Origin: Porticoccaceae bacterium
GTDB lineage: Bacteria; Pseudomonadota; Gammaproteobacteria; Pseudomonadales; Porticoccaceae
Assembly (NCBI GenBank): GCA_002692165.1
Contig: NZJL01000016.1
Location: 12,318-22,184 of the forward strand
DNA length: 9,867 bases
Direction of reading: 5' to 3'
The translations under genes and the position numbers were made by a program. Of this stretch, positions 1-7,011 are shown in pieces (the first letter of the stretch is position 1; each line of letters starts with the position of its first letter). The notes below the pieces were generated by a model that worked only from the letters and a program-made list of their open reading frames with translations, did not search any database and had not been told where the DNA came from.

Positions 1-2
1 TC

Positions 3-506
3 ATTTATACAATGTATTTGAAGAGGGCTACGCCCCAAAATATTGTAATTGGAGGACTGGCAGGAGCCTCTCCGCCGCTTCTCGGTTGGACATCAGTTAC
101 TGGTGAGTTACACCCTCATTCGCTTCTACTGGTATTGATTATTTTTGCGTGGACTCCCCCTCACTTCTGGGCTCTAGCGGTCCACCGCAGAGACGAGTAT
201 GCAAAGGCAAAGATACCTATGCTTCCAGTTACGCATGGTAAACAGTACACGATAATAAATATTTTTCTTTATACGATAATTTTATGTCTGGTAAGCTTTT
301 TGCCCTTTGTAACTGGAATGCTGGGCCTGTTATACCTATTTGGAGCTGCAACATTGGGACTGGGATTTATTTACTGCTCCTTGATGATGTTCAAAGGCGA
401 AGGTGGGGATACTGGTATTAAAACCTTCAACTATTCGATTTTCTACTTGACCGCACTTTTCTTGGTAATGCTGCTCGATCATTATTTGATAGCAAATTTC
501 GGTTAA
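3..506 (+). CDS. ctaB: Heme O synthase (protoheme IX farnesyltransferase), 3' part
   Basis: This is the C-terminal part of a UbiA-family membrane prenyltransferase that attaches a farnesyl group to protoheme IX, giving heme O for haem-copper oxidases. The reading frame is open to the left window edge. The ATG at position 12 is internal, because the residues before it (IYT) continue the conserved family stretch YT-x-LKR-x-TPQNIVIGG. About 168 residues are visible of a usual 290-300. Seen here: the TPQNIVIGG..AG..PPLLGW loop (about 39-90), WTPPHFWALA (about 147-176), and the second polar/Asp motif RRDEYAKAKIPMLPV with its Asp at 192-194, which in this family helps bind the prenyl diphosphate. 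Several hydrophobic segments follow (about 250-345 and 430-500), as expected for the last membrane helices. A SCO gene begins 23 bp later, so the pair probably forms the end of a cox operon. Identity is very secure; the symbol could equally be cyoE. Confidence 0.95.
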   Translation: MYTMYLKRATPQNIVIGGLAGASPPLLGWTSVTGELHPHSLLLVLIIFAWTPPHFWALAVHRRDEYAKAKIPMLPVTHGKQYTIINIFLYTIILCLVSFLPFVTGMLGLLYLFGAATLGLGFIYCSLMMFKGEGGDTGIKTFNYSIFYLTALFLVMLLDHYLIANFG

Positions 507-529
507 TTCTGGATCAGAAGGATTTAACA

Positions 530-1177
530 GTGCTGATGCAAAACCAAGTGGCTAGAAAAGCTTTAATCGGCACCGTGGTTCTGATGTTTTTATTTTTTGG
601 CCATTTGGTTTGGCGCTCGTTCAATCCAGAAGTAATGTCCAAACAAGAGCTACAGCTCAACGGAGCGATGCTCTTGCATACTCCCGCCGCTTTGAGCGAG
701 TTTCGCCTGTTAGATCACCTAAATCAACCCTTCGGTCTAGACCGATTAAAAGGGGTGTGGAGCATTGTATACTTCGCTTTTACGAGCTGTCCGGATGTTT
801 GTCCCACGACGCTCTCAACTTTGAATAACGTTTACAATCAGCTGAGCCAACAAGAGAAACATCATCTATCGGTATATATGATTTCGCTTGACACTGAACA
901 TGACACTCCTTACATATTGTCTCAATATGTCCCCTACTTCAATTCAGATTTTGTTGGAATTACTGGTGATCAGGCAAGTGTCGATAAGCTTGCAACCCAG
1001 TTGAACGTGGCTTACAGCCGAGTTCTGTTAGACGAAACCGACTACACCATCGATCACGGAACACAGCTGGTGCTCATAAACCCTCAAGGCGAGTATCACG
1101 CATTCTTCAAGGCGCCTCATAGTAAAACTGTTTTGTTAGAAAGTTGGCGCTCAATAGTGGCTATGACCGCCGACTAA
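530..1177 (+). CDS. senC: SCO1/SenC/PrrC-family copper chaperone for cytochrome c oxidase assembly
   Basis: A 215-residue membrane-anchored thioredoxin-fold protein that delivers copper to, or reduces, the Cu(A) site of cytochrome c oxidase on the periplasmic side. One N-terminal hydrophobic segment (about residues 11-29) should act as an uncleaved anchor. The SCO copper site is complete: C87 and C91 in SCPDVCPTTL and the distal H176 in DHGTQLVLINPQG. Length is normal for bacterial SCO. Start choice: GTG at 530 lies 7 bases after AGAAGGA (516-522). The ATG at 536 is also possible but would be about 13 bases from that site. It follows ctaB by 23 bp on the same strand, so co-transcription is likely, which supports a role in aa3-type oxidase biogenesis. 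A general periplasmic thiol reductase role is a known alternative for the family. Confidence 0.93.
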   Translation: MLMQNQVARKALIGTVVLMFLFFGHLVWRSFNPEVMSKQELQLNGAMLLHTPAALSEFRLLDHLNQPFGLDRLKGVWSIVYFAFTSCPDVCPTTLSTLNNVYNQLSQQEKHHLSVYMISLDTEHDTPYILSQYVPYFNSDFVGITGDQASVDKLATQLNVAYSRVLLDETDYTIDHGTQLVLINPQGEYHAFFKAPHSKTVLLESWRSIVAMTAD

Positions 1178-1780
1178 ATCGCAATTCGTGTCTCAGATCA
1201 TTGCACCAAAAATCCAGTTAGAAGATTGAGGAGGCGAGATCTCAAGATAATGAACGACTAGGACTCAATATTCTCTGTCCCTGATAGGCCGGTTTATTAG
1301 AGTATGTAAATGATTGTCGCAGTGGTTGAGCAAATTACGATTTACTCGGTCTGGGTTCTGAGCAGTTGTGGGTCAGCAGCAGGACGGATAGGCAAAACTG
1401 TTTAAAATAGTATCTGGAGCAAGTTTCTATTTATATAACAACGACCCAGATCATTATGAGAATCAGGTGTTAAGACCGTTCTTAAAACCAACGGTTCTCT
1501 CCCTTAAAAAAGTTTAACAGTTGTTAACAGAAATTCTAGAGGTATGAATATCTTTTTGTGAAATTAATTCAGGTGCGACTTGAACGACTCTTAAGGCATG
1601 CGAGTCAATCGTCGTTTGGTGAGGATGACCAATATAAGTAGTATTTTATTAAATTCATTGATCTACTACTGACGTCGCTGCGTTGATTTAAAACCCATTC
1701 TAGCTTGGTTTACAACCACTCTTATTCAGAATGATTAGCAAGCAGACTCTAGCTAAATCGAAGTCTCAGTCAATCGATTA
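1178..1780. other. 603-bp convergent intergenic region with several inverted repeats, no gene recognised
   Basis: Lies between the 3' ends of the SCO gene (+) and zur (-). All frames are broken by frequent stops, and no tRNA, rRNA or known RNA fold is apparent. Visible structure: ACCGTT/AACGGT (1475-1480 with 1490-1495, 9-base loop); the near-palindrome TTAACA-GT-TGTTAA (1514-1527); GACTC/GAGTC (1586-1590 with 1602-1606), alternatively ACGAC/GTCGT (1584-1588 with 1611-1615); the 7-bp pair AGTAGTA/TACTACT (1637-1670); and AATCGA/TCGATT (1756-1761 with 1774-1779), just past the zur stop. None is followed by a clear T-run in either direction, so none is a convincing intrinsic terminator. It may hold a decayed gene or an unannotated RNA, but I cannot show either. 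Confidence 0.6.
1637..1670. repeat. Perfect 7-bp inverted repeat with AT-rich 20-base loop
   Basis: AGTAGTA at 1637-1643 pairs exactly with TACTACT at 1664-1670. The 20-base loop is rich in A and T. It sits in the convergent gap, about 110 bp beyond the zur stop. It could be a protein-binding dyad or an RNA hairpin; there is no adjacent T-tract. Confidence 0.4.
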
Positions 1781-2281
1781 TTAATCAGGGAAATTTGTGC
1801 TTTTTGAGCAACTCGGGCAAGTGCCTGAGAGCTCAATGTTTTGTGTTTTGAGACGAAATTGAGCTCTATCGCAAACAGAACGAAGAATCTTATTCAAACT
1901 GTTATCAGATATTTCAGCTGTGTTGCCGCAATCTTGGCAAATCAAAAAAATGTTGCTGTGTACGCTGTTGGGGAAGGGGCACCCTATAAACGCATTGAGT
2001 GAGGGCACCTTATGAATGAGACCATGCAACAATAAAAAATTTATTGCCCGGTATACTGTGGGTGGAGCAATTGATTTCCTGTTTATGGCAGCTAGAATAT
2101 CTTGTATCTGATAAGCTCCTAGTGGCCGATGACCTTGCCAAATGATTTTGAGGACAAGCTCTCTGGTAGACGTAAGCCGCAACTTTTTCAACTTACAAAT
2201 CTGTTTTGCCTGCCTCAAGGCGGCATCAATGCACCTAGAATGGCTGTGAGGATGGTGGGCAACGCGGGAATTGGAGATCAT
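1781..2281 (-). CDS. zur: Zinc uptake regulator Zur (Fur family)
   Basis: A cytoplasmic Zn(II)-responsive repressor of zinc-uptake genes, 166 residues from the ATG at 2279-2281. The winged-helix DNA-binding half includes LRLTSTRELVLKIIWQGHRPLGAY (split here only for reading) and the Zur-diagnostic APPTVYRAINFLL (about 72-84). The dimerisation half has the structural Cys4 zinc site (C115, C118, C155, C158). It also has residues matching the sensory site of E. coli Zur: H90 (LIHKV), C101 (FIGC), H108 and E123. The N-terminus is His-rich (AHHPHSHS). The frame stays open upstream to a TTG at 2335, but that start would put a Zur box inside the gene and add residues unlike Zur N-termini, so I chose the ATG. 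No strong Shine-Dalgarno precedes it. The usual znuABC partners are not next to it in this window. Autoregulation is likely. Confidence 0.93.
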   Translation of the reverse strand: MISNSRVAHHPHSHSRCIDAALRQAKQICKLKKLRLTSTRELVLKIIWQGHRPLGAYQIQDILAAINRKSIAPPTVYRAINFLLLHGLIHKVPSLNAFIGCPFPNSVHSNIFLICQDCGNTAEISDNSLNKILRSVCDRAQFRLKTQNIELSGTCPSCSKSTNFPD

Positions 2282-2305
2282 GGAGACATTTACTAATTTT
2301 AATGA

Positions 2306-2324
2306 AACGTTATAACATAACAAT
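2306..2324 (-). promoter_or_regulatory. Zur box upstream of zur
   Basis: The 19-bp site AACGTTATAACATAACAAT agrees with the gammaproteobacterial Zur operator (AATGTTATAATATAACATT, as I remember it) at 16 of 19 positions. The core is the dyad GTTAT-AAC-ATAAC. It lies 25 bp upstream of the chosen zur ATG, where it would overlap or adjoin the promoter, so zur is probably repressed by its own product when zinc is sufficient. The next gene on the other strand (polA) begins about 200 bp away and is an unlikely target. Confidence 0.7.
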
Positions 2325-2530
2325 AAACAAAACAAAAGGCATACATTGGTCTATTTAAATATGCTTTTGTTTCGCAAAGTGACATTCGCTACAAGGGATC
2401 TCGTGTGCTCTCAAACCGCACCAAAAATATTGTGAAGAATGCGGTGACTATCATGCTGATTGGCGTATGATTGTCTATAACTTTAGTATTCACAGTTAAA
2501 ACAACCGATCCCCTAATTAAGGTGTGCTAG

Positions 2531-5314
2531 ATGTCAGAAATTGGACCATTAATCCTTGTGGATGGCTCCTCTTATCTTTACAGAGCCTTCCATGCGTTGC
2601 CTCCGCTGACCAACAGTGATAATCATCCTACTGGCGCGATGAAAGGCGTGACCTCTATGCTTGTCAGATTGCAGAAGGATTACGCGACTAGCTCTTTAAT
2701 TGTGGTCTTTGATGCAAAAGGAAAAACTTTTAGGGATGAAATCTATCCTGCCTATAAGGCTAACCGGCCTTCCATGCCAGACGATCTTCGGCAGCAAATT
2801 GAACCAATCCATCGAATCGTAGAGGCGATGGGCTTCCCGCTGCTGATGGTCTCGGGGGTTGAGGCAGATGACGTCATAGGCACTCTTGCCCAGCAGGCCG
2901 TCGAGTTGGGACAGAAAGTGGTTATCTCAACTGGCGACAAAGATATGGCACAACTCGTGAACGAAAATGTCACACTTGTGAACACGATGGACCAAAGCCA
3001 ACTGGACGTCGCAGGGGTAACCGAAAAGTTTGGTATCAAGCCACAATTCATAATTGACTACCTCGCATTAATGGGTGACAAAAGCGATAACATACCGGGT
3101 GTTCAGGGCATTGGAAAAAAAACAGCTGTCCAATTGATTAACCATTTAGGTGGTTTGCCTAAAATATATGCAAATCTTGATCGGGTAGTTGAACTTGACA
3201 TTCGAGGCTCGAAAACCCTTGCAGAAAAATTAAGGTCGCACGAGGACCTAGCCTTCTTATCCTATGACTTAGCCACCATCAGAACTGATGTTAATTTACC
3301 ATTAGCCGCGTCCCAACGCTCCAATGTTGCTCCTCAAATTGAGGCCCTCACACGTTTGTTTGAAAAGTTCGAATTTAACAGCCTACTAAATGAGCTGAAA
3401 AAATCAGGTTCGCTCTTTAATTCTCATGCTGAAGGCGTTCATACGGAGCCATCTTTTCACCAAGTGTTTAAAGAGAGCGGCTCCCATCAAAGCGTCGATC
3501 ATGTCGACTTAAATTATCAGTTGATAACCGATGTCGAGCAACTTAATCAGTGGACAGCAAAATTAAGGGATCAGAGGCTATTCGCATTGGATACTGAAAC
3601 CACAAGCCTTAATTATATGAGCGCCAGATTGGTTGGAATCTCCTTAGCGAGCAGCCCGGGTGTAGCCGCATACGTGCCGTTTGGTCATGACTATTTAGGG
3701 GCGCCTGACCAAATTCCTATGGATGTGGCCCTCGATTCATTGAAACCCCTACTCGAAGATCCACAGTTAATCAAGGTCGGACAAAATCTCAAATACGATA
3801 TCAACGTTTTAGCGCAACACGGTATTCATCTGAAAGGTTTTTTCCACGATACAATGTTGCAATCCTATGTCATAAATTCGATAGCCACGAGACACGATTT
3901 AACCAGTCTAGCCAACCGGTACCTCGGGTTGAAGATAACCTCCTTTGAGGATGTCGCTGGCACGGGAACCTCTCAACTGACCTTCAATCAGGTCCCGATT
4001 GAAACCGCGACAACTTACGCCGCAGAGGACGCCGATATTGCTCTTCGGCTCCACTACACGCTAAGTCCCTTGGTTGAAGAATATCCAGAGAAAGCAAGAC
4101 TGTTAAGGCAAATAGAGTCACCACTTATCTCTGTGCTCTCAAAGATTGAGCGGGCTGGAGCCCTTATAGATTCCCGTCTTCTTAAAATCCAAAGTGAGCA
4201 ACTAGCAGGAAGGTTAAAAGAATTGGAGGAAGAGGCCTTTATTTTGGCTGGCGAGTGCTTCAATCTAGCCTCTCCAAAGCAACTTAGCCATATTTTGTTC
4301 AATAAGCTAAAACTGCCTGTTCGAAAAAAAACCTCAAAAGGCGCGCCATCCACTAGAGAGGAGGTGCTGCAAGACTTGGCGTCAGATTTCCCTTTACCAG
4401 TTTTACTTCTCGAGCATAGGGGCTTGGCAAAACTAAAATCAACATATACAGATAAACTTCCCTATATGATAGACCCTAGGTCGGGTCGTGTGCATACGTC
4501 CTACCATCAGGCGGGCACAGCTACCGGAAGGCTCTCATCGTCAAATCCTAACCTACAGAATATCCCAATCAAAACGAAGGAAGGCCGGCGAATTCGTGAA
4601 GCATTTATTGCGTCTCCTGGACATAAAATTGTAGCGGCAGATTATTCGCAAATTGAGCTAAGGATTATGGCGCATCTATCCAAAGATCATGGTTTGATGG
4701 AGGCATTTTTGAGCGGCTCCGATGTTCATCGTATGACAGCCTCTGAGGTTTTCGATTTGGATATTGACGATGTCAGCGATCAACAGAGAAGGAGTGCCAA
4801 AGCTATTAATTTCGGCCTAATCTATGGCATGTCGGCATTTGGGTTGGCCAAGCAACTATCTATAAATGTTTCAGAGGCAAAAAATTACATTGGCAGGTAT
4901 TTTAACCGTTATCCGGGCGTCCAAGATTATATGGAAAGCATTCGCAAGCAAGCCGCCGCGAAAGGATTTGTGGAAACTGTATATGGTCGAAGATTATATC
5001 TTCCTGAGATTAACTCCCGCAACGCAAATCTTAGGCAAGCGGCTGAGCGAACAGCGATCAATGCTCCCATGCAAGGCACTGCAGCGGACATAATTAAAAT
5101 TGCTATGCTCTCAACCGATAATTGGCTTTGCTCTGAACGATTGACTAGCCGTATTACTCTTCAAGTGCATGATGAACTAGTGCTTGAAGTACCCAATTCT
5201 GAAATAGACCGTGTTAAACTAGGGCTGAAACACTGCATGGAGACAGCAGCCGAGTTAGACATACCTATGCTGGTTGATGTCGGAGTTGGCAATAACTGGA
5301 ATGAGGCCCACTAA
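2531..5314 (+). CDS. polA: DNA polymerase I
   Basis: A 927-residue repair and Okazaki-fragment-processing polymerase, one residue shorter than the E. coli enzyme and collinear with it. The 5'-3' flap nuclease is at about 1-290: LVDGSSYLYRAFHA, FRDEIYPAYKANRP, GVEADDVIGTLA, STGDKD, and GDKSDNIPGVQGIGKKTA with its helix-hairpin-helix. The 3'-5' proofreading domain is at about 330-515 and has all its metal ligands: D354 and E356 in LDTET, D423 in GQNLKYD, D500 in YAAEDAD. So this copy should proofread, unlike Taq-type enzymes. The polymerase domain has motif A (ADYSQIELR, D704), motif B (RRSAKAINFGLIYG, with R753, K757, F761, Y765) and motif C (VHDELV, H880-D881-E882). Start: ATG 2531, with AAGGTG at 2519-2524. 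The low-complexity link at about 290-328 is the least conserved part. It is monocistronic, convergent with engB. Confidence 0.98.
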   Translation: MSEIGPLILVDGSSYLYRAFHALPPLTNSDNHPTGAMKGVTSMLVRLQKDYATSSLIVVFDAKGKTFRDEIYPAYKANRPSMPDDLRQQIEPIHRIVEAMGFPLLMVSGVEADDVIGTLAQQAVELGQKVVISTGDKDMAQLVNENVTLVNTMDQSQLDVAGVTEKFGIKPQFIIDYLALMGDKSDNIPGVQGIGKKTAVQLINHLGGLPKIYANLDRVVELDIRGSKTLAEKLRSHEDLAFLSYDLATIRTDVNLPLAASQRSNVAPQIEALTRLFEKFEFNSLLNELKKSGSLFNSHAEGVHTEPSFHQVFKESGSHQSVDHVDLNYQLITDVEQLNQWTAKLRDQRLFALDTETTSLNYMSARLVGISLASSPGVAAYVPFGHDYLGAPDQIPMDVALDSLKPLLEDPQLIKVGQNLKYDINVLAQHGIHLKGFFHDTMLQSYVINSIATRHDLTSLANRYLGLKITSFEDVAGTGTSQLTFNQVPIETATTYAAEDADIALRLHYTLSPLVEEYPEKARLLRQIESPLISVLSKIERAGALIDSRLLKIQSEQLAGRLKELEEEAFILAGECFNLASPKQLSHILFNKLKLPVRKKTSKGAPSTREEVLQDLASDFPLPVLLLEHRGLAKLKSTYTDKLPYMIDPRSGRVHTSYHQAGTATGRLSSSNPNLQNIPIKTKEGRRIREAFIASPGHKIVAADYSQIELRIMAHLSKDHGLMEAFLSGSDVHRMTASEVFDLDIDDVSDQQRRSAKAINFGLIYGMSAFGLAKQLSINVSEAKNYIGRYFNRYPGVQDYMESIRKQAAAKGFVETVYGRRLYLPEINSRNANLRQAAERTAINAPMQGTAADIIKIAMLSTDNWLCSERLTSRITLQVHDELVLEVPNSEIDRVKLGLKHCMETAAELDIPMLVDVGVGNNWNEAH

Positions 5315-5401
5315 ACTAGCTTCTTAAACCATCGCCTCAACCAAGTAGTGCGTTGATCAAAAATCTTTTTTCAAAAGCCGAACTAATTACGCCTAATCGG
5401 T

Positions 5402-5492
5402 GTAAACAAACTCCAGTCCAGTTTTATCGTGCCTTCCGTTACCTGAACCTGCACAACTTGAGCTCTTTGCGGCACGCCCTGATAGGTTTTTT
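5402..5492 (+). ncRNA. Candidate small RNA at the Spot 42/ErsA locus (weak)
   Basis: The gap between polA and convergent engB is where E. coli encodes Spot 42 (spf) and Pseudomonas encodes ErsA, both on the polA strand. Here a 6-bp pair, CGTGCC (5428-5433) with GGCACG (5471-5476), encloses 37 bases. It is followed by CCTGATAGG and a run of six T (5487-5492), which could end a transcript. Upstream, GAACTA (5380-5385) followed 16 bp later by GTAAA is a loose fit to an RpoE/AlgU-type promoter, the sigma type used by ErsA. No sequence identity to Spot 42 is apparent to me. The terminal stem directly before the T-run is only 3 bp, so the terminator is poor. The call rests mainly on position. Confidence 0.2.
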
Positions 5493-5537
5493 CTGAATAT
5501 TATGAACTCCCTTTGACTGTGCTATCTGGTTTTCCAG

Positions 5538-6167
5538 CTAAATATCATCGGACAAATCATCAAACCATAAACTCAAAATGCGCTGCAGCACCTCTGCGCC
5601 AATTTTTTTTCGAGCGGAAAACACCTGTGACGAGAAAATGATGCCCTCTGGGTCCATTAATTGTAATTGTTGATCTACATTGAATTGCGTTTCTTTGCAC
5701 TTCATCCGGCTCAATTTATCTGACTTAGTGAGTAGTATATGTACAGGTAAAGATACCGATTTTGCCCAAATCAACATCTCTTTGTCGTAGTCCAGCATAA
5801 TGTGTCGAATATCAACCATTAAAACAAGTCCAATGAGACATTTTCTAAAGCGAAGGTACTCCATCAAATGATGGTCCCATTTCCTTTTTATTTCTTTTGA
5901 TACCTTCGCAAATCCATAACCAGGAAGATCAACGAGTTTTTTATGCGGTTCGATCGTAAAAAAATTTATATGTTGCGTTCTCCCTGGAGTCTTGCTGGTG
6001 CGAGCAAGGCCTTTAATCCCAGTTAAACTATTTATAGCGCTCGACTTGCCAGCGTTCGATCTGCCAACAAACGCGATTTCTGCGCCAATATCATCGGGGC
6101 AGTGTTTTAGCGATGGCGCACTAACACTAAACTTTGCAGCGCGAAAGTTCATGACCGGTATATTCAT
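5538..6167 (-). CDS. engB: Ribosome biogenesis GTP-binding protein EngB/YihA/YsxC
   Basis: A 209-residue cytoplasmic TrmE-Era-type GTPase needed for large ribosomal subunit assembly. All GTPase signatures are present in order: the P-loop GRSNAGKSS (35-43), switch I around SKTPGRTQ (58-65), DLPGYG (80-85, G3), TKSD (147-150, G4) and FSA (183-185, G5). The family stretches IAFVGRSN and IKRKWDHHLMEYL are also clear. Length matches the family (about 200-215). Start: ATG at 6165-6167, preceded by AAAGG about 8 bases upstream on the minus strand; the Met at residue 6 is a weaker alternative. It is convergent with polA and divergent from cytochrome c4, the same arrangement as in Pseudomonas. A short hairpin, CTGG-TTTT-CCAG (5526-5537), follows the stop without a T-run, so I see no terminator. 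Confidence 0.97.
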   Translation of the reverse strand: MNIPVMNFRAAKFSVSAPSLKHCPDDIGAEIAFVGRSNAGKSSAINSLTGIKGLARTSKTPGRTQHINFFTIEPHKKLVDLPGYGFAKVSKEIKRKWDHHLMEYLRFRKCLIGLVLMVDIRHIMLDYDKEMLIWAKSVSLPVHILLTKSDKLSRMKCKETQFNVDQQLQLMDPEGIIFSSQVFSARKKIGAEVLQRILSLWFDDLSDDI

Positions 6168-6185
6168 AAAAAGCGCCTTTAAATC

Positions 6186-6214
6186 TTAAGAGCGTGCAAA
6201 TTATGGTGTATAAT
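6186..6214 (+). promoter_or_regulatory. Sigma70-like promoter for the cytochrome c4 gene
   Basis: TTAAGA (6186-6191, 4 of 6 to the -35 consensus), a 17-bp spacer, then a perfect TATAAT (6209-6214). Transcription would start near 6220, leaving a leader of about 135 bases that contains both copies of the 52-bp duplication. The -35 is close to the engB start (6167) on the opposite strand, so the two promoters share this short region. Confidence 0.5.
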
Positions 6215-6243
6215 ATTTTGATCCTCAGATTTATCTATTAACC

Positions 6244-6331
6244 CATACAAATGAAATCTTTCAAATTATTCCACAGAAAACTGTTTACATACACTCATAC
6301 AAATGAAATCTTTCAAATTACTCCATAGAAA
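6244..6331 (+). repeat. Two-copy tandem duplication, 52-bp period, in the cytochrome c4 leader
   Basis: A 36-bp core at 6244-6279 recurs at 6296-6331 with 34 of 36 bases the same, and the first 25 bases are identical. Weaker similarity continues past each core, so the whole 52-bp unit looks duplicated. Each core holds the dyad TGAAA-TC-TTTCA and starts a short reading frame with ATGAAATCTTTCAAATTA. The 52-bp period is close to five helical turns, which would place two bound proteins on the same DNA face. The repeats lie between the predicted promoter and the cytochrome c4 ribosome binding site. Confidence 0.85.
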
Positions 6332-6355
6332 CCGGTTCAAATAAGGATGATCTAA

Positions 6356-6985
6356 ATGCGCATCAGTGTTCTGCTAATAATGCTAGTTATTGCCTTTCAA
6401 GCAAATGCTAAAGGTGATGCCGAAGCTGGTTCCGCCAAGGTCGCGGCTTGTGCCAACTGCCATGGTGGTGACGGAAACAGCATGGTACCGGTATGGCCTA
6501 AGTTGGCTGCGCTCGGCGAGAAGTATCTTTTCCAGCAATTGCTGCACATAAAAAACAAAGAGCGAGTCATTGTTGAAATGACGGGGTTGTTGGACGCGTC
6601 CACAGAACAGGATCTTTGGGATATGGCTGCTTACTATCAAAAACAAAAGCGATCGTTATCGGGGGCCGAGGAAATTCAGCTTGTTAGTGTAAACGATCCA
6701 TCGACGGCGTTGGCACTCGGTGAAGCAATATATCGTGCAGGGAACTTAAAAAGTGGTGTAGCCGCATGTGCTGGCTGTCACGCGCCGTCTGGGGCAGGAA
6801 ACGGACCTGCAGGTTACCCTGCCCTTGGAGGACAGCACGCGGACTACATTGAGAAACAATTGCTTGCTTACAGAAGAGGGGAGCGGAGAAGCGGCGGAAA
6901 TGCTAAAATAATGCAGGGAGTTGCGGAGTATCTTAGCGATGACGAGATTAAAGCTGTCGCTAATTATATTGCAGGTCTTAATTAG
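6356..6985 (+). CDS. cc4: Dihaem cytochrome c4
   Basis: A periplasmic two-haem c-type cytochrome that carries electrons to terminal oxidases. The 209-residue precursor has a signal peptide (about 1-18, ending QANA) and two similar cytochrome c domains. Haem motif 1 is CANCH (C32, C35, H36) with probable axial Met M75 in VEMTG. Haem motif 2 is CAGCH (C138, C141, H142) with probable axial Met M186 in KIMQGVAEYLSDDEI. GGDGNS and the PALGGQHADYIEKQL stretch are typical of c4. Start: ATG 6356, with AAGGA at 6343-6347. The dsbA-like gene follows after 26 bp, so they probably share a transcript. The presence of oxidase assembly genes at the left edge fits its role, though that operon is 5 kb away. 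The leader is duplicated (see 6244-6331). Confidence 0.95.
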   Translation: MRISVLLIMLVIAFQANAKGDAEAGSAKVAACANCHGGDGNSMVPVWPKLAALGEKYLFQQLLHIKNKERVIVEMTGLLDASTEQDLWDMAAYYQKQKRSLSGAEEIQLVSVNDPSTALALGEAIYRAGNLKSGVAACAGCHAPSGAGNGPAGYPALGGQHADYIEKQLLAYRRGERRSGGNAKIMQGVAEYLSDDEIKAVANYIAGLN

Positions 6986-7011
6986 TATCTTTTGGAAAGG
7001 GGCTGAGAAAA

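Noticed and set aside
12..14. ATG at 12 as the true start of ctaB
   Set aside because: The frame is open to the window edge and the preceding residues fit the conserved family sequence; the gene is truncated by the window.
1310..1405. Short + strand frame of 31 residues (MIVAVVEQITIYSVW...)
   Set aside because: No ribosome binding site, no recognisable family and no supporting neighbours; this length is expected by chance.
1451..1467. Fur-box-like stretch around TCATTATGAGAATCA
   Set aside because: Partial agreement only, and no gene starts downstream on either strand within a useful distance.
2415..2445. ACCGCA/TGCGGT inverted repeat upstream of polA
   Set aside because: Only 6 bp with a 19-base loop, no T-run and no known operator match; likely chance.
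2405..2470. GTG-initiated 21-residue frame after AAGGGA (2394-2399) in the zur-polA gap
   Set aside because: The start signal is reasonable but the product is tiny and unrecognised, and the region is better explained as promoter DNA for polA and zur.
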